64,000 nt of DNA from Betaproteobacteria bacterium (GCA_016704895.1 JADIZG010000070.1:62001-126000), one strand, 5' to 3'; numbered from the stretch's first letter, positions 50,135-59,396 are shown. Numbers and translations: made by a program. Notes: generated by a model not told the origin, from the letters alone.

Positions 50135-53038
50135 TCAGGCCTTGGCCACCTGGCAGAGCGTGGTCTTGGTTTCCTGCATCATCGTCACCGCGTCGTAGCC
50201 GTAGGTCGTGGCGGTGTTGACCGCCTCGCCGCGAACCACCGGGTGCGCGCCCTCCGGGTAGTACTCGAGCATGTCCTTGCCCTGCCACCAGCCGGAGAAG
50301 TGGAACGGGATGAACGACGTCCCGGCGCCCACGCGCTCGGTGACGAGCGCCTTGACCTTGAGCTGCGCGCCGGTCGGGGTCTTCACCCACACGTACTCGC
50401 CGTCGCGGATGCCGCGGTCGTTCGCGTCCTTCGGATTGATCTCGACGAAGTTCTCCTGCTGGAGCTCGGCGAGCCACGGGTTGGATCGCGTCTCCTCGCC
50501 CCCGCCCTCGTACTCGACCAGTCGCCCGGACGTGAGCACGATCGGGTATTCCTTCGAGATGTCCTTGTTCTTCTCCTGCATCGTCTTGAACAGCGTCGGC
50601 AGGCGCCAGAACGCCTTCTTGTCGTCGTGCGTCGGGTACTTGGCGATCAGGTCGGGGCGCGGCGAATAGATCGGCTCGCGGTGCTGCGGGATGCCGTCGG
50701 GGAAGTTCCAGACGATCGCGCGCGCCTTCGCGTTGCCGAACGGGTGCGCGCCGTGCTTCATCGACACGCGCTGGATGCCGCCGGACAGGTCGGTCTTCCA
50801 GTTCTTGCCCTCGGCCGCCTTCTTCTCGGCCTCGGTGAGTTCGTCCCACCAGCCCAGCTTCTTCATCAGCACGTGGTCGAACTCCGGATAGCCGGACGTG
50901 AGATCGCCGCCCGCCGGGTGGCTGCCGTCCTCGGCCAGCAGGGTCTCGCCGCCGCGCTCCACGCCGAAGTTCGCGCGGAAGCAGCCGCCGCCGTCCATCA
51001 TGTGGCGCGAGGTCATGTACAGGTTCGGCGAGCCCGGGTGCTTGATCTCGGGCGTGCCGTAGCAGGGCCAGGGCAGCCCGAAGTAGTCGCCGTCGCAGGG
51101 CCCGCCCTTCGCCCGCAGCGACTTCACGTCGAACGTGTTCATGTGCTTCATGTGGAGCTTGAGCCGCTCGGGCGACTGGCCGGTGTAGCCGATCGTCCAG
51201 ACGCCGCGGTTGATCTCGCGCAGCACCGACTCCATCTCCGGCTCTTCGAACTTGCGGTCGCCGTCGGGCTTCACGATCTTGTAGTTCTTGACGAACTCGG
51301 CTCCGTAGCCGAACTTCTTCGCGAACGCGTACATGATCGCGTGGTCGGTCTGCGCCTCGAACAGCGGCGAGATCACGCGCTCGCGCCACTGGATCGAGCG
51401 GTTCGACGCCGTGCACGAGCCGGACGTCTCGAACTGCGTCGCCGCCGGCAGCAGGTAGACGCCGTCCTTGCGGACCATCGCGGCCATCGCGGCGGTCGCC
51501 GACGGATACGGGTCGACGACGACCAGCAGGTCGAGCTTCTTCATCGCCTCGACCATCTCCTTGCCGCGCGACTGGCTGTTGGGCGCGTGGCCCCAGAACA
51601 CGATGCCGCGCAGATTCGAATCCTGGTCGATCAGCTCGTTCTTCTCGAGCACGCCGTCGATCCAGCGCGACACCGTCATGCCCGGCTTCTCCATCATCGC
51701 CTGCGAGGCGAAGCGGCCCTTGATCCAGTCGTAGTCGACGCCCCACACGGCGGCGAAGTGCTTCCACGAGCCCGCGGCGATGCCGTAGTAGCCGGGCAGC
51801 GAGTCCGGGTTCGGGCCGACGTCGGTCGCGCCCTGCACGTTGTCGTGGCCGCGGAAGATGTTCGCGCCGCCGCCGGACACGCCGATGTTGCCGAGCGCGA
51901 GCTGCAGGATGCAGGAGGCGCGCACCATCGCGTTGCCGATCGTGTGCTGCGTCTGGCCCATGCACCAGACGAGCGTGGAGGGCCGGTTCTTCGCCATCAT
52001 CTCGGCGACCTTCGCGACCTGCGCCTCGGGCACGCCGCAGGCCTCCTCGACCTTGTCGGGCGTCCACTTCGCGAGCACCTCCTCGCGGACCTTGTCCATC
52101 CCGTAGACGCGGTCGTGGATGTACTGCTTGTCCTCCCAGCCGTTCTTGAAGATGTGATGGAGGACGCCGAACAGGAACGGAATGTCCGTGCCCGAGCGGA
52201 TCCGGCAGTGCATGTCGGCCTTCGCCGCCGTGCGCGTGAAGCGCGGGTCGGCGACGATCATCTTCGCGCCGTTCTCCTTCGCGTGCAGCATGTGCAGCAT
52301 CGAGACGGGGTGCGCTTCCGCGGCGTTCGACCCGATGTACAGAGCACACTTGGTGTTCTGCATGTCGTTGTACGAATTCGTCATCGCGCCGTAGCCCCAG
52401 GTGTTCGCCACGCCCGCGACCGTCGTCGAGTGGCAGATGCGCGCCTGGTGGTCCATGTTGTTGGACCCGAAGTACGACACGAACTTGCGGAACAGGTAGC
52501 TCTGCTCGTTGTTGTGCTTCGAGCTGCCGATCCAGAACACCGAGTCGGGTCCCGCGTCCTTGCGCAGCGCGAGCAGCTTGTCGCCGACCTCGTTGATCGC
52601 CTGGTCCCACGAGAGCTTCTGCCACTTGCCGTCGACGAGCTTCATCGGGCTCTTGAGGCGGTACTCGCCGTGGCCGTGCTCGCGGATCGACGCGCCCTTC
52701 GCGCAGTGCGCGCCCAGGTTGATCGGCGAGTCGAACACCGGCTCCTGGCGCACCCAGACGCCGTTCTGCACGTGCGCGTCGATCGCGCAGCCGACCGAGC
52801 AGTGCGTGCAGACCGTGCGATGGACCTCGGTCGCGCCGGCGCCCTCGGCCGCCTTCTGCGCGCGGGCCGGCTGGATCGCGCCGTAAGGCAACTGCGTGGC
52901 GAACGCGCCCGCGCCGGCGACGAAGCCGGAGCGCTTGAGGAACGTGCGGCGGTCGATCGTCGGGGCGGAGGCGCCCGAGAGCCGCTTCAGCCGGGGCGTG
53001 GCAGCGGGGGCGGATTCGGACTTGCGCGTGAGCAGCAT
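50135..53038 (-). CDS. fdhA: Formate dehydrogenase catalytic (alpha) subunit, cysteine type
   Basis: The Mo-bisMGD enzyme that oxidises formate to CO2, exported to the periplasm. The 967-residue product has a Tat signal (TIDRRTFLKRSGFVAGAG, residues 27-44), the N-terminal [4Fe-4S] ligands C77, C80, C84 and C112, and the molybdenum ligand Cys202 in HQARICHSTTVAGV, where E. coli has selenocysteine. The C-terminal molydopterin-binding domain (YPIVLTSGRLVEYEGGGEET) is complete. The ATG at 53038 starts the Tat signal. With Cys there is no need for a SECIS element. The operon runs on to beta, lipoprotein and cytochrome b. Confidence 0.95.
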   Translation of the reverse strand: MLLTRKSESAPAATPRLKRLSGASAPTIDRRTFLKRSGFVAGAGAFATQLPYGAIQPARAQKAAEGAGATEVHRTVCTHCSVGCAIDAHVQNGVWVRQEPVFDSPINLGAHCAKGASIREHGHGEYRLKSPMKLVDGKWQKLSWDQAINEVGDKLLALRKDAGPDSVFWIGSSKHNNEQSYLFRKFVSYFGSNNMDHQARICHSTTVAGVANTWGYGAMTNSYNDMQNTKCALYIGSNAAEAHPVSMLHMLHAKENGAKMIVADPRFTRTAAKADMHCRIRSGTDIPFLFGVLHHIFKNGWEDKQYIHDRVYGMDKVREEVLAKWTPDKVEEACGVPEAQVAKVAEMMAKNRPSTLVWCMGQTQHTIGNAMVRASCILQLALGNIGVSGGGANIFRGHDNVQGATDVGPNPDSLPGYYGIAAGSWKHFAAVWGVDYDWIKGRFASQAMMEKPGMTVSRWIDGVLEKNELIDQDSNLRGIVFWGHAPNSQSRGKEMVEAMKKLDLLVVVDPYPSATAAMAAMVRKDGVYLLPAATQFETSGSCTASNRSIQWRERVISPLFEAQTDHAIMYAFAKKFGYGAEFVKNYKIVKPDGDRKFEEPEMESVLREINRGVWTIGYTGQSPERLKLHMKHMNTFDVKSLRAKGGPCDGDYFGLPWPCYGTPEIKHPGSPNLYMTSRHMMDGGGCFRANFGVERGGETLLAEDGSHPAGGDLTSGYPEFDHVLMKKLGWWDELTEAEKKAAEGKNWKTDLSGGIQRVSMKHGAHPFGNAKARAIVWNFPDGIPQHREPIYSPRPDLIAKYPTHDDKKAFWRLPTLFKTMQEKNKDISKEYPIVLTSGRLVEYEGGGEETRSNPWLAELQQENFVEINPKDANDRGIRDGEYVWVKTPTGAQLKVKALVTERVGAGTSFIPFHFSGWWQGKDMLEYYPEGAHPVVRGEAVNTATTYGYDAVTMMQETKTTLCQVAKA

Positions 53039-53051
53039 GGCGGTTCTCCGG

Positions 53052-53294
53052 TCAGATCCGCGTGGTGTCGTAGTAACGCTTGACGTGCCCGGTCTCCTGG
53101 TACCCGGACGCGCCTTCGGCGGCGGCGGTCCCGGTCGGGGCGACGACCGCGGCGGCGCGCGCGGGCGAGGCCGCGGCGACCGCACCCGCTCCGCCCGCGG
53201 ACACCGCGAGCAGGAAGCGACGGCGCTTCAAGTCGGGCGACGGCGCCGACGACGGCGAAGACGCGTGTGCGGGATTCTGCGGCGAGTCGCGCAT
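53052..53294 (-). CDS. Small Tat-signal protein of the formate dehydrogenase region
   Basis: An 80-residue protein with a twin-arginine start (LKRRRFLLAVSAGGAGAVAA) and the short tail GYQETGHVKRYYDTTRI, matching the small proteins found just upstream of formate dehydrogenase alpha genes. GGAGG precedes the ATG at 53294. Its job is not established; help in assembly or export of the enzyme is assumed. It ends 13 bases before fdhA. Confidence 0.85.
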   Translation of the reverse strand: MRDSPQNPAHASSPSSAPSPDLKRRRFLLAVSAGGAGAVAAASPARAAAVVAPTGTAAAEGASGYQETGHVKRYYDTTRI

Positions 53295-53335
53295 GGAAAC
53301 CTCCGAAGACGAACACCGTGACGTACGTTTTGGAT

Positions 53336-53965
53336 TCAATCCATCGCGATCGAGTCACGTTCGATCGCCAGGAACACTTTCGCGAATTCTGACGCCCGCC
53401 GGTAATAGTTGGCAAGCGAACAAATGATTATTGCATCGCAGCATCCGAATGCCCATGACGCGATCCGGGACTCGAAGAATCGCCGCTGCACCTCCAGCGG
53501 CGCCGGCGCACGCCCCTCGCCGCCCGCGATCAGGAGCCGCATGACCTCGGCGAGCGCCGCGAGGTGGTCCTCGAGGAGGGTCGAATCGTCGCGCCGCTCG
53601 ATCCCGAGCGCCGCGAGCTCGCCCCGGAGGTCGGCCAGCGGCTTGTCCATCATGAAGCCGGACAGCCAGTGGGAGGCGTGCAGGTTCACTTCGCTCTTCC
53701 CGACGCCGACGAAGACGTCCGTGTACTCCTGCGCCGCCGCGTCGGCATCCATGGCCCGGCTCGCCCGCAGGAGCGCGTTGTAGGCCGCCGCCAGCGGGGC
53801 ATCCGGCGCCTCGGGCAGCTCGGGCGCGGCCGCCAGCGCTGCCAGGAACGTCGCGTCGGGCGGCGCGACGAACAGCCGGGCGACCAGCGCGTACAGGTCG
53901 GCACGCACGCGATCTTCCGCGGACAGCGGGAACGGCAGCGTAGCCGCCACGGACGCGTCGCTCAT
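53336..53965 (-). CDS. TorD-family molybdoenzyme chaperone
   Basis: A 209-residue all-helical chaperone of the TorD/DmsD family, which binds the catalytic subunit and its Tat signal before cofactor insertion. The motifs EYTDVFVGVGKSEVNLHASH and LLEDHLAALAEVMRLLIAGG match the family. I chose the ATG at 53965 (MSDASVAATL) over the GTG at 53974. Its position next to fdhA indicates that formate dehydrogenase is the client. Confidence 0.88.
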   Translation of the reverse strand: MSDASVAATLPFPLSAEDRVRADLYALVARLFVAPPDATFLAALAAAPELPEAPDAPLAAAYNALLRASRAMDADAAAQEYTDVFVGVGKSEVNLHASHWLSGFMMDKPLADLRGELAALGIERRDDSTLLEDHLAALAEVMRLLIAGGEGRAPAPLEVQRRFFESRIASWAFGCCDAIIICSLANYYRRASEFAKVFLAIERDSIAMD

Positions 53966-54023
53966 CGAACGCACCCCGTCGCCGGTGCCGGCAATGTCGC
54001 GATCGGGCTTGGTCCGGCGGCCA

Positions 54024-56111
54024 TCAGATGCGCCCGCCCTTCAGCAGGTCGATGCCGCCCGGCTCCTCGGCGACCATCGCCTTGACGCGGCAGTCGCCGC
54101 ACATGCGCAAGCGGTCGAGCGCGCCGGGCTTCGCGAACATCGCGTGACCGGCGAGCTTCGCCACCATCCCGTCGATCATCCTGCGCGTGCCGAGCGGCTT
54201 GCCGCACGCGATGCAGCCGACGACCTCCGCTTCGTTCAGCAAGCGCGGCGCGCGTGCCTCGGCGGTCAGGTCGAGCTGCGGCACGAGCGCGATCGCGTGC
54301 TCGGGGCACGTCGCCGCGCAGATGCCGCACTGGACGCACTTCGACTCGACGAACCGCAGCCTGAGCGCCTCGGGATGGTCGATGAGCGCACCCTCCGGGC
54401 AGGCGCCCACGCACGCGAGGCACAGCGTGCACGCGTCGCCGTCGACGTCGACGCGGCCCCACGGCGACCCGGCGTATAGCGGGATCAGCTTGCGCGGCAC
54501 TGGCGCGTGCAGCGCGAGGTGATCGAGCGCGAGCGCGAGCGTCGTGCGCTTCTCCGGCGTCGGCGCGAACGTCGCGGGCGCGCGCACGCCGAGCGCGGGG
54601 GCGGCGCTCCACAATGCCGCTTCCGCCGCGGCGACGTCGGACGCATCGACGAGCCGGAAGTGCTCGCCCTGGTAGCCGAGCGCGTTGGCGACCGTGTCGC
54701 CCAGGCGCATCTGGAACGCGATCGCGTCCCGGTACTGCGGCGCCTCGTCGCCGGTGAGCAGCACCGACACGCCGGCGGCGCCCCAGGCGAGCGCGGCCAT
54801 CCACAGATCCAGCCCCGTCGACGCGACGTGGTGCACCTCCAGCGGAATGACGCGCGCGGGCAGCCCGCGTCCGCGCCGCGCGAGCCGCGCGATCGCCTCG
54901 TTCGCATCGGGGCCGTGCACCAGGATCGTCGCATCGCGGCCGCCGGCCCGGGCATAGGTCGCGAGCAGCGTGCGCACGCGTGCGCCCTGGTCGGGCATCG
55001 CCGGGTACTGGTAGCTCATCGCGCCCGACGGGCAGACGGTCGAGCACGCGCCGCAGCCCATGCACAGGTGCGGCTCGACGAACACGCCGTCGCCGTCGGC
55101 GCGAATCGCCCCGGTCGAGCAGACGTCGATGCAGGCCGAGCACCCGAGCTTGCCCGACCGCTCGTGCGCGCAGATCGACGCCTTGTACGCGAAGTACTTC
55201 GGCTTCTCGAACTCGCCGGTCATCGTCGCGAGCTCGGCGACGGCCTTCGCCTGCGCGACGACGTCCGCGCCCGGCGCGAAGTACCCCTGCGGCGGCTGGT
55301 GCATCCTGAACCACGGCTCGCGCGCCAGGTCGAGCACGAGGTCGAACGTCCCCGCGCGCTCGCGGGCGGCCCGGGCGAAGTCGATCGCGTCCACGTCTCC
55401 GCAGGCTGCCACGCACTTGCGGTGCGACTTGCAGCGGTCGAGGTCGACCTGGTAGCTCTCGCCGATCGCGCCCTCGGGACAGGCGCGCACGCAGGCGTGG
55501 CAGCGCGTGCACAGGTCGAGGTCGATCGGGTTGTCCTGCGTCCACGTCGCCTCGAACGCGCCGAGCCAGCCGGCGAGCGAGGCGAGCCTGCCGGTCGAGA
55601 TCGGGAACGTCCGCTCGGCAGGCAGCGACGCGCCCGCCGTCCGCCCGGTCGCGAGGACCGTCACCGCGAGCTGCGGCGAGAGCAGCTTCGCCCAATCGAT
55701 CGCGGCGTCGAGCGGCCCGACGATGAGGAGCTGTCCGCGCGACGCGTAGCTCACCTGCGCGACCGGCGCGGGCTCCGGCAGCGCCGCGGCGGCGATCAGC
55801 GCCGCGATCTTCGGCGTCGCGGAACGCGCCTCGGGCGACCATCCGCCCGATTCGCGCAGGTTGACGAAGCGGATCGTCTGCGTGCGCGCGCCCTCCTGCG
55901 CGACCTCCTCGAAGAGCCGCGCCTCCTGGGTGCAGGCGACGAGCACGTCGCCGTGCGCGCCTTCCGCGAAGACGGGCAGCTCCTTCTGGCACAGCATCGT
56001 GCGCACCTTCGGCGCCGCGGGCAGGTCGAGCGCGCGGCCGATCGCGGCCGCGTCGAGCGGCTGCGTGCCGTTGCACGAGCACAGGAACAGCTCCCGGCCG
56101 GCGACGCTCAT
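54024..56111 (-). CDS. Polyferredoxin-type 4Fe-4S protein of the formate dehydrogenase locus
   Basis: A 695-residue cytoplasmic protein with several 4Fe-4S modules: CTRCHACVRACPEGAIGE, a Cys-rich pair CKSHRKCVAACGD, CSACIDVCSTGAIR and CMGCGACSTVCPSGAM in the middle, then CTLCLACVGACPEGAL and CVQCGICAATCPEHA, and a zinc-type pair (CIACGKPLG, CGDCRVK) near the end. Between the halves lies a HdrA/ETF-like segment (TILVHGPDANEAIARLAR). Betaproteobacterial FDH loci often encode this protein; it may feed electrons or act in assembly. It overlaps the DUF3306 gene by 4 bases. Confidence 0.85.
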   Translation of the reverse strand: MSVAGRELFLCSCNGTQPLDAAAIGRALDLPAAPKVRTMLCQKELPVFAEGAHGDVLVACTQEARLFEEVAQEGARTQTIRFVNLRESGGWSPEARSATPKIAALIAAAALPEPAPVAQVSYASRGQLLIVGPLDAAIDWAKLLSPQLAVTVLATGRTAGASLPAERTFPISTGRLASLAGWLGAFEATWTQDNPIDLDLCTRCHACVRACPEGAIGESYQVDLDRCKSHRKCVAACGDVDAIDFARAARERAGTFDLVLDLAREPWFRMHQPPQGYFAPGADVVAQAKAVAELATMTGEFEKPKYFAYKASICAHERSGKLGCSACIDVCSTGAIRADGDGVFVEPHLCMGCGACSTVCPSGAMSYQYPAMPDQGARVRTLLATYARAGGRDATILVHGPDANEAIARLARRGRGLPARVIPLEVHHVASTGLDLWMAALAWGAAGVSVLLTGDEAPQYRDAIAFQMRLGDTVANALGYQGEHFRLVDASDVAAAEAALWSAAPALGVRAPATFAPTPEKRTTLALALDHLALHAPVPRKLIPLYAGSPWGRVDVDGDACTLCLACVGACPEGALIDHPEALRLRFVESKCVQCGICAATCPEHAIALVPQLDLTAEARAPRLLNEAEVVGCIACGKPLGTRRMIDGMVAKLAGHAMFAKPGALDRLRMCGDCRVKAMVAEEPGGIDLLKGGRI

Positions 56112-56713
56112 CGGCCGTCGCCCGGCTCGCCGGCACCGCTCCGCGCGCCGACCGGCACGACGGCGGCGTCCGCCGGCGCGGGGACGTCGCCGTCCTGGAC
56201 AATCGTCGACGCGTCCTGGACGAGTGTTGCGCTGGCGTCCTCGGGCGCGTCGGCCTCGGGCGGCACCTCCTCGACCTCGCCGCGCTCGTTGATGCGCGTC
56301 TTCGGCGGGTCGAACAGGTAGCGCGCCTGGACGAGACCGCGCACGGTCTCCGCATCGATCGGATCCGGCTTCGAGTAGTCGTCGATGTAGACGTCGAGGC
56401 CGTCCATCACGTTGAAGCGCGGATCGGCGAACAGCTTCTTCAGCGCGGCGCGCTTGAGGGACGGGTCGACGTCGGGCTTCATGTACGCGGTGAAGTCGGC
56501 GTCGAACGTGAGCGACTCGACCGGAGGAAGCGCAACCGGCTCGGCAGACGAATTCACGTCGGGCGCGGCGGCGGCAGGCGCCGTCGTGACCGGGGAGGCC
56601 GCGGCGTGACCGGCCGCGGGGGCCTCCGGGGAGGCGGATTCGCGCACCGCCGCGCGCTTGCGGTCGGACCACCGCTTGAGCGAGAACCGCTCGCGTTCGG
56701 GGGCGTCGGTCAT
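56108..56713 (-). CDS. DUF3306 protein
   Basis: A 201-residue soluble protein of the DUF3306 family, found next to formate dehydrogenase accessory genes. The conserved core is ERFSLKRWSDRKRAA at the N-terminus and LTFDADFTAYMKPDVDPSLK, KKLFADPRFNVMDGLDVYID in the middle; the ends are low-complexity Ala/Pro and acidic. The ATG at 56713 is the natural start. Function is unknown. It overlaps the polyferredoxin gene (ATGA type) and follows the DUF3305 gene by 11 bases. Confidence 0.86.
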   Translation of the reverse strand: MTDAPERERFSLKRWSDRKRAAVRESASPEAPAAGHAAASPVTTAPAAAAPDVNSSAEPVALPPVESLTFDADFTAYMKPDVDPSLKRAALKKLFADPRFNVMDGLDVYIDDYSKPDPIDAETVRGLVQARYLFDPPKTRINERGEVEEVPPEADAPEDASATLVQDASTIVQDGDVPAPADAAVVPVGARSGAGEPGDGR

Positions 56714-56724
56714 GGCGGGCGGCG

Positions 56725-57249
56725 TCAGCGCGACGTGCCGCCGTCGCGGTCGCGGTCGCGGACGATCGCGCCTTCGGCGAACGGGTCGTTCCGCTTGTGC
56801 TTGCGCTTCGGCTCGGGCCTGTAGTTCGCGGCCACGAACGGCTCGAGCATCGCGCGCAGACGCGGGTCGAGCGGAACCGGGTCGACCTGCTCGCCCCCGT
56901 CCATCATGCGAGCGGCCTCGTTGTACGAGAGCGTGACGACGACCGGGTGAACCGGCGGCTCGCCGTCGTCGCGATGGCGCCACATCACGAAGGCCATCGG
57001 GTCGGGCGCCGACAGGTTCAGGTAATAGCCCTCGCTCTCCACCGCGTGCATCTCGGTCGTCTGGCCGGGGAAGCGCCACCGCTCGAGCGCGCCCTCCGGC
57101 TCGAGTCGCTCGACGGCCGATTCGTCGGCCGTGTCCGGGTCGCCGTCGACGGGCACCACGCGCGACGGCTGCCAGCGCGAGTCGGCCCAGCGGCTCGCGA
57201 CCGGGACGCGCTCGAACTCGACGGCGACGGGAATCCTCGTGGCTCGCAT
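56725..57249 (-). CDS. DUF3305 protein
   Basis: A 174-residue protein of the DUF3305 family, the usual partner of DUF3306 in formate dehydrogenase loci. It starts MRATRIPVAVEFERVPVASR and has GYYLNLSAPDPMAFVMWR and PVVVTLSYNEAARMMDGGEQ. The tail is very basic (EPKRKHKRNDPF). The start at 57249 matches the family; an upstream in-frame ATG is in the promoter region. It is the first gene of the minus-strand operon and is divergent from moaA. Confidence 0.86.
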   Translation of the reverse strand: MRATRIPVAVEFERVPVASRWADSRWQPSRVVPVDGDPDTADESAVERLEPEGALERWRFPGQTTEMHAVESEGYYLNLSAPDPMAFVMWRHRDDGEPPVHPVVVTLSYNEAARMMDGGEQVDPVPLDPRLRAMLEPFVAANYRPEPKRKHKRNDPFAEGAIVRDRDRDGGTSR

Positions 57250-57288
57250 GGTGATGGGCGAAACGCGTTCACGTTCGCCCTGAAATCG

Positions 57289-57294
57289 ATCATA
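57289..57294 (-). promoter_or_regulatory. Possible -10 of the formate dehydrogenase operon
   Basis: TATGAT on the minus strand lies about 40 bases before the DUF3305 start. No good -35 is visible upstream, so an activator or an alternative sigma factor would be needed. No FNR-type or NarL-type site was recognised here. Confidence 0.35.
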
Positions 57295-57321
57295 CCGCAG
57301 CGATCGGGGACCGGCGCCGTC

Positions 57322-57330
57322 TGCTAACAT
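57322..57330 (+). promoter_or_regulatory. Extended -10 promoter of moaA
   Basis: TGCTAACAT (TGn plus TAACAT) lies 30 bases before the moaA ATG. The -35 region is GC-rich and has no match, which is common with extended -10 promoters. It is the only promoter-like element for the plus-strand operon. Confidence 0.5.
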
Positions 57331-57359
57331 GGACAAACGTTCTCGCCGCCCCGCACGCC

Positions 57360-58448
57360 ATGTCCAGGATCATCCCGCTCGCCGTCGGGCGCCCCACGGG
57401 CGCAGGGGGCTGGGACGCGCTCCTCGCCCGCGAGGTCGGACCGGGCGGCCCGCCCGTCGACACCCTGGGCCGCAGGCTGCACGACCTGCGCATCTCGGTC
57501 ACCGATCGCTGCAACTTCCGCTGCGTCTACTGCATGCCGAAGGACGTCTTCGGCCGCGACTACCCGTTCCTGCCCCAGGATGCGCTGCTGACCTTCGAGG
57601 AGATCGCGCGGATGGCGCGCGCGTTCGTCGGGCTGGGCGTCGAGAAGATCCGCCTGACCGGCGGCGAGCCGCTTCTGCGCAAGCACGTCGAGCGCCTGGT
57701 CGCGATGCTCGCCGAGCTGCCGGTCGACCTTACGCTGACCACGAACGGCGCGCTGCTCGCGCGCAAGGCTCGCGCGCTGGCCGACGCGGGACTGAAGCGC
57801 GTGACCGTGAGCCTCGACGCGCTCGACGACGCGACGTTCCGCGCGATGGGCGACACCGACACGCCGGTCGCGCAGGTCCTCGAAGGCATCGAGGCGGCGT
57901 CGCAGGCGGGACTCGCGCCGGTCAAGATCAACGTGGTCGTCAAGCGGGGCGTCAACGAGCACGCGATCCTCGACCTCGCGCGCCACTTCCGCGGCACCGG
58001 GCACATCGTGCGGTTCATCGAATACATGGACGTGGGCGCGACCAACGGCTGGCGCATGGACGACGTCGTGTCCGCCTCCGAGATCCTCGAGCGGATCGGC
58101 GCCGAGTTCCCGCTCGAGCCGATCGACCCCAACTACGCGGGCGAAGTGGCCGAGCGCTGGCGCTATCGCGACGGCGCGGGCGAGATCGGCGTGATCGCGT
58201 CGGTGACGCAGGCGTTCTGCCGCGACTGCACGCGCATGCGCCTGTCCACCGACGGCAAGCTCTACACGTGCCTGTTCGCGAACGACGGCCACGACCTGCG
58301 CGGGCTCGTGCGCGGCGGCGCCGACGACGCGACGCTCGCGCGCGCGATCTCGGCGGTGTGGCGCTCGCGCGCCGACCGCTACTCGGAGCTGCGCACCGCG
58401 GCGACGCCGCGCGAGCGTCGGATCGAGATGTCCTACATCGGCGGCTGA
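57360..58448 (+). CDS. moaA: GTP 3',8-cyclase MoaA
   Basis: MoaA is the radical SAM enzyme that converts GTP to 3',8-cyclo-GTP, the first step of molybdopterin synthesis. The 362-residue product has the SAM cluster cysteines C51, C55 and C58 (DRCNFRCVYCMP), the glycine-rich LTGGEPLLR, the C-terminal second-cluster pattern CRDCTRMRLSTDGKLYTCLF and the essential GG at the C-terminus. It heads the plus-strand cofactor operon opposite the formate dehydrogenase genes. Confidence 0.96.
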   Translation: MSRIIPLAVGRPTGAGGWDALLAREVGPGGPPVDTLGRRLHDLRISVTDRCNFRCVYCMPKDVFGRDYPFLPQDALLTFEEIARMARAFVGLGVEKIRLTGGEPLLRKHVERLVAMLAELPVDLTLTTNGALLARKARALADAGLKRVTVSLDALDDATFRAMGDTDTPVAQVLEGIEAASQAGLAPVKINVVVKRGVNEHAILDLARHFRGTGHIVRFIEYMDVGATNGWRMDDVVSASEILERIGAEFPLEPIDPNYAGEVAERWRYRDGAGEIGVIASVTQAFCRDCTRMRLSTDGKLYTCLFANDGHDLRGLVRGGADDATLARAISAVWRSRADRYSELRTAATPRERRIEMSYIGG

Positions 58449-58471
58449 GCGCCGCCCTCCCGCATCCGGCG

Positions 58472-59305
58472 ATGAACGCGCCCGACGCCCCGTACCGCCC
58501 GGTGCTGACCGACGCGGCGCGGCCCTCGACGTTCGAGGTCGAGGCGATCGACGAGCACGGCGAGCGCCGCACCGTCCCGATCGCCGGCGAGCATCCGCTG
58601 ACGCTCTACGTCGACAAGCGCGAGCTCCTCACGATCATGACGCTGGGCGCCGCTCCCGAGGCGCTCGCCATCGGCTACCTGCGCAACCAGCGGCTGGTCG
58701 ACCGGATCGAGGACATCGTCTCGGTGCAGGTCGACTGGGACACGAACGCGGTCGCCATCGTGACCCGCGGCGGGCTGAAGGACCTCGAGGGCAGGACGGC
58801 GAAGCGCACGAAGACCACCGGCTGCGGCCAGGGCACCGTGTTCGGCGACCTGATGGACGAGATCGACCGACTCTCGCTGCCTGCCGGCGCGACCCTCACG
58901 CGCGCCGCGCTCTACGATCTCCTCGACCGCGTGCGCCTGCACGAGACGATCTACAAGCAGTCCGGCGCGGTGCACGGCTGCGGGCTCGCGACCAACGCCG
59001 GCGACGCGAGCGAGATCCTGATGTTCGTCGAGGACGTCGGCCGCCACAACGCGGTCGACGCGATCGCCGGGCGCATGTGGCTCGACCGCCTCGACGGGGG
59101 GGACAAGGTCTTCTACACGACCGGCCGGCTGACCTCCGAGATGGTGATCAAGTGCGCGCAGATGGGGATACCGTTCCTCGTCTCGCGGTCGGGGCTCACG
59201 CAGATGGGGCACGACATCGCGAAGAAGGTCGGCATGACGATGATCGGCCGCGCGACCAACCGGCACTTCCTGCTGTTCACCGGCGCGGAGCGGTTCGTCG
59301 CATGA
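58472..59305 (+). CDS. fdhD: Formate dehydrogenase sulfurtransferase FdhD
   Basis: FdhD takes sulfur from IscS and places it on the Mo-bisMGD cofactor, which formate dehydrogenase needs for activity. The 277-residue product has the sulfur-carrying region TTGCGQGTVFGDL (a single Cys where E. coli has a CxxC), then KQSGAVHGCGLAT, EDVGRHNAVDAIAG and SRSGLTQMGHDIA typical of the family. It follows moaA by 23 bases and serves the FDH locus across the divergent promoter region. Confidence 0.95.
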   Translation: MNAPDAPYRPVLTDAARPSTFEVEAIDEHGERRTVPIAGEHPLTLYVDKRELLTIMTLGAAPEALAIGYLRNQRLVDRIEDIVSVQVDWDTNAVAIVTRGGLKDLEGRTAKRTKTTGCGQGTVFGDLMDEIDRLSLPAGATLTRAALYDLLDRVRLHETIYKQSGAVHGCGLATNAGDASEILMFVEDVGRHNAVDAIAGRMWLDRLDGGDKVFYTTGRLTSEMVIKCAQMGIPFLVSRSGLTQMGHDIAKKVGMTMIGRATNRHFLLFTGAERFVA

Positions 59306-59329
59306 GCGCCCGCGCGCATCGCCGGCGCC

Positions 59330-59396
59330 CGTGGGTCGGCCTTCAGGCCGACATGCCGTGCCTCGAAACGGGCGTCGGCCTGAAGGCCGACCCACG
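59330..59396. repeat. REP-like inverted repeat, copy 2
   Basis: Two 23-base arms around GTGGGTCGGCCTTCAGGCC and GGCCTGAAGGCCGACCCAC, each itself palindromic, face each other over a 21-base spacer (59330-59352 and 59374-59396). The family matches the pair at 47721-47782. It sits between fdhD and the GFA gene and splits an otherwise tight operon. Confidence 0.85.

Noticed and set aside
49916..53083. A 1055-codon plus-strand frame opposite the formate dehydrogenase alpha and beta genes
   Set aside because: Long antisense frames are common in GC-rich DNA; composition (Arg, His, Val, Leu, Asp) is that of a reverse-strand shadow, and the sense genes have all expected motifs.
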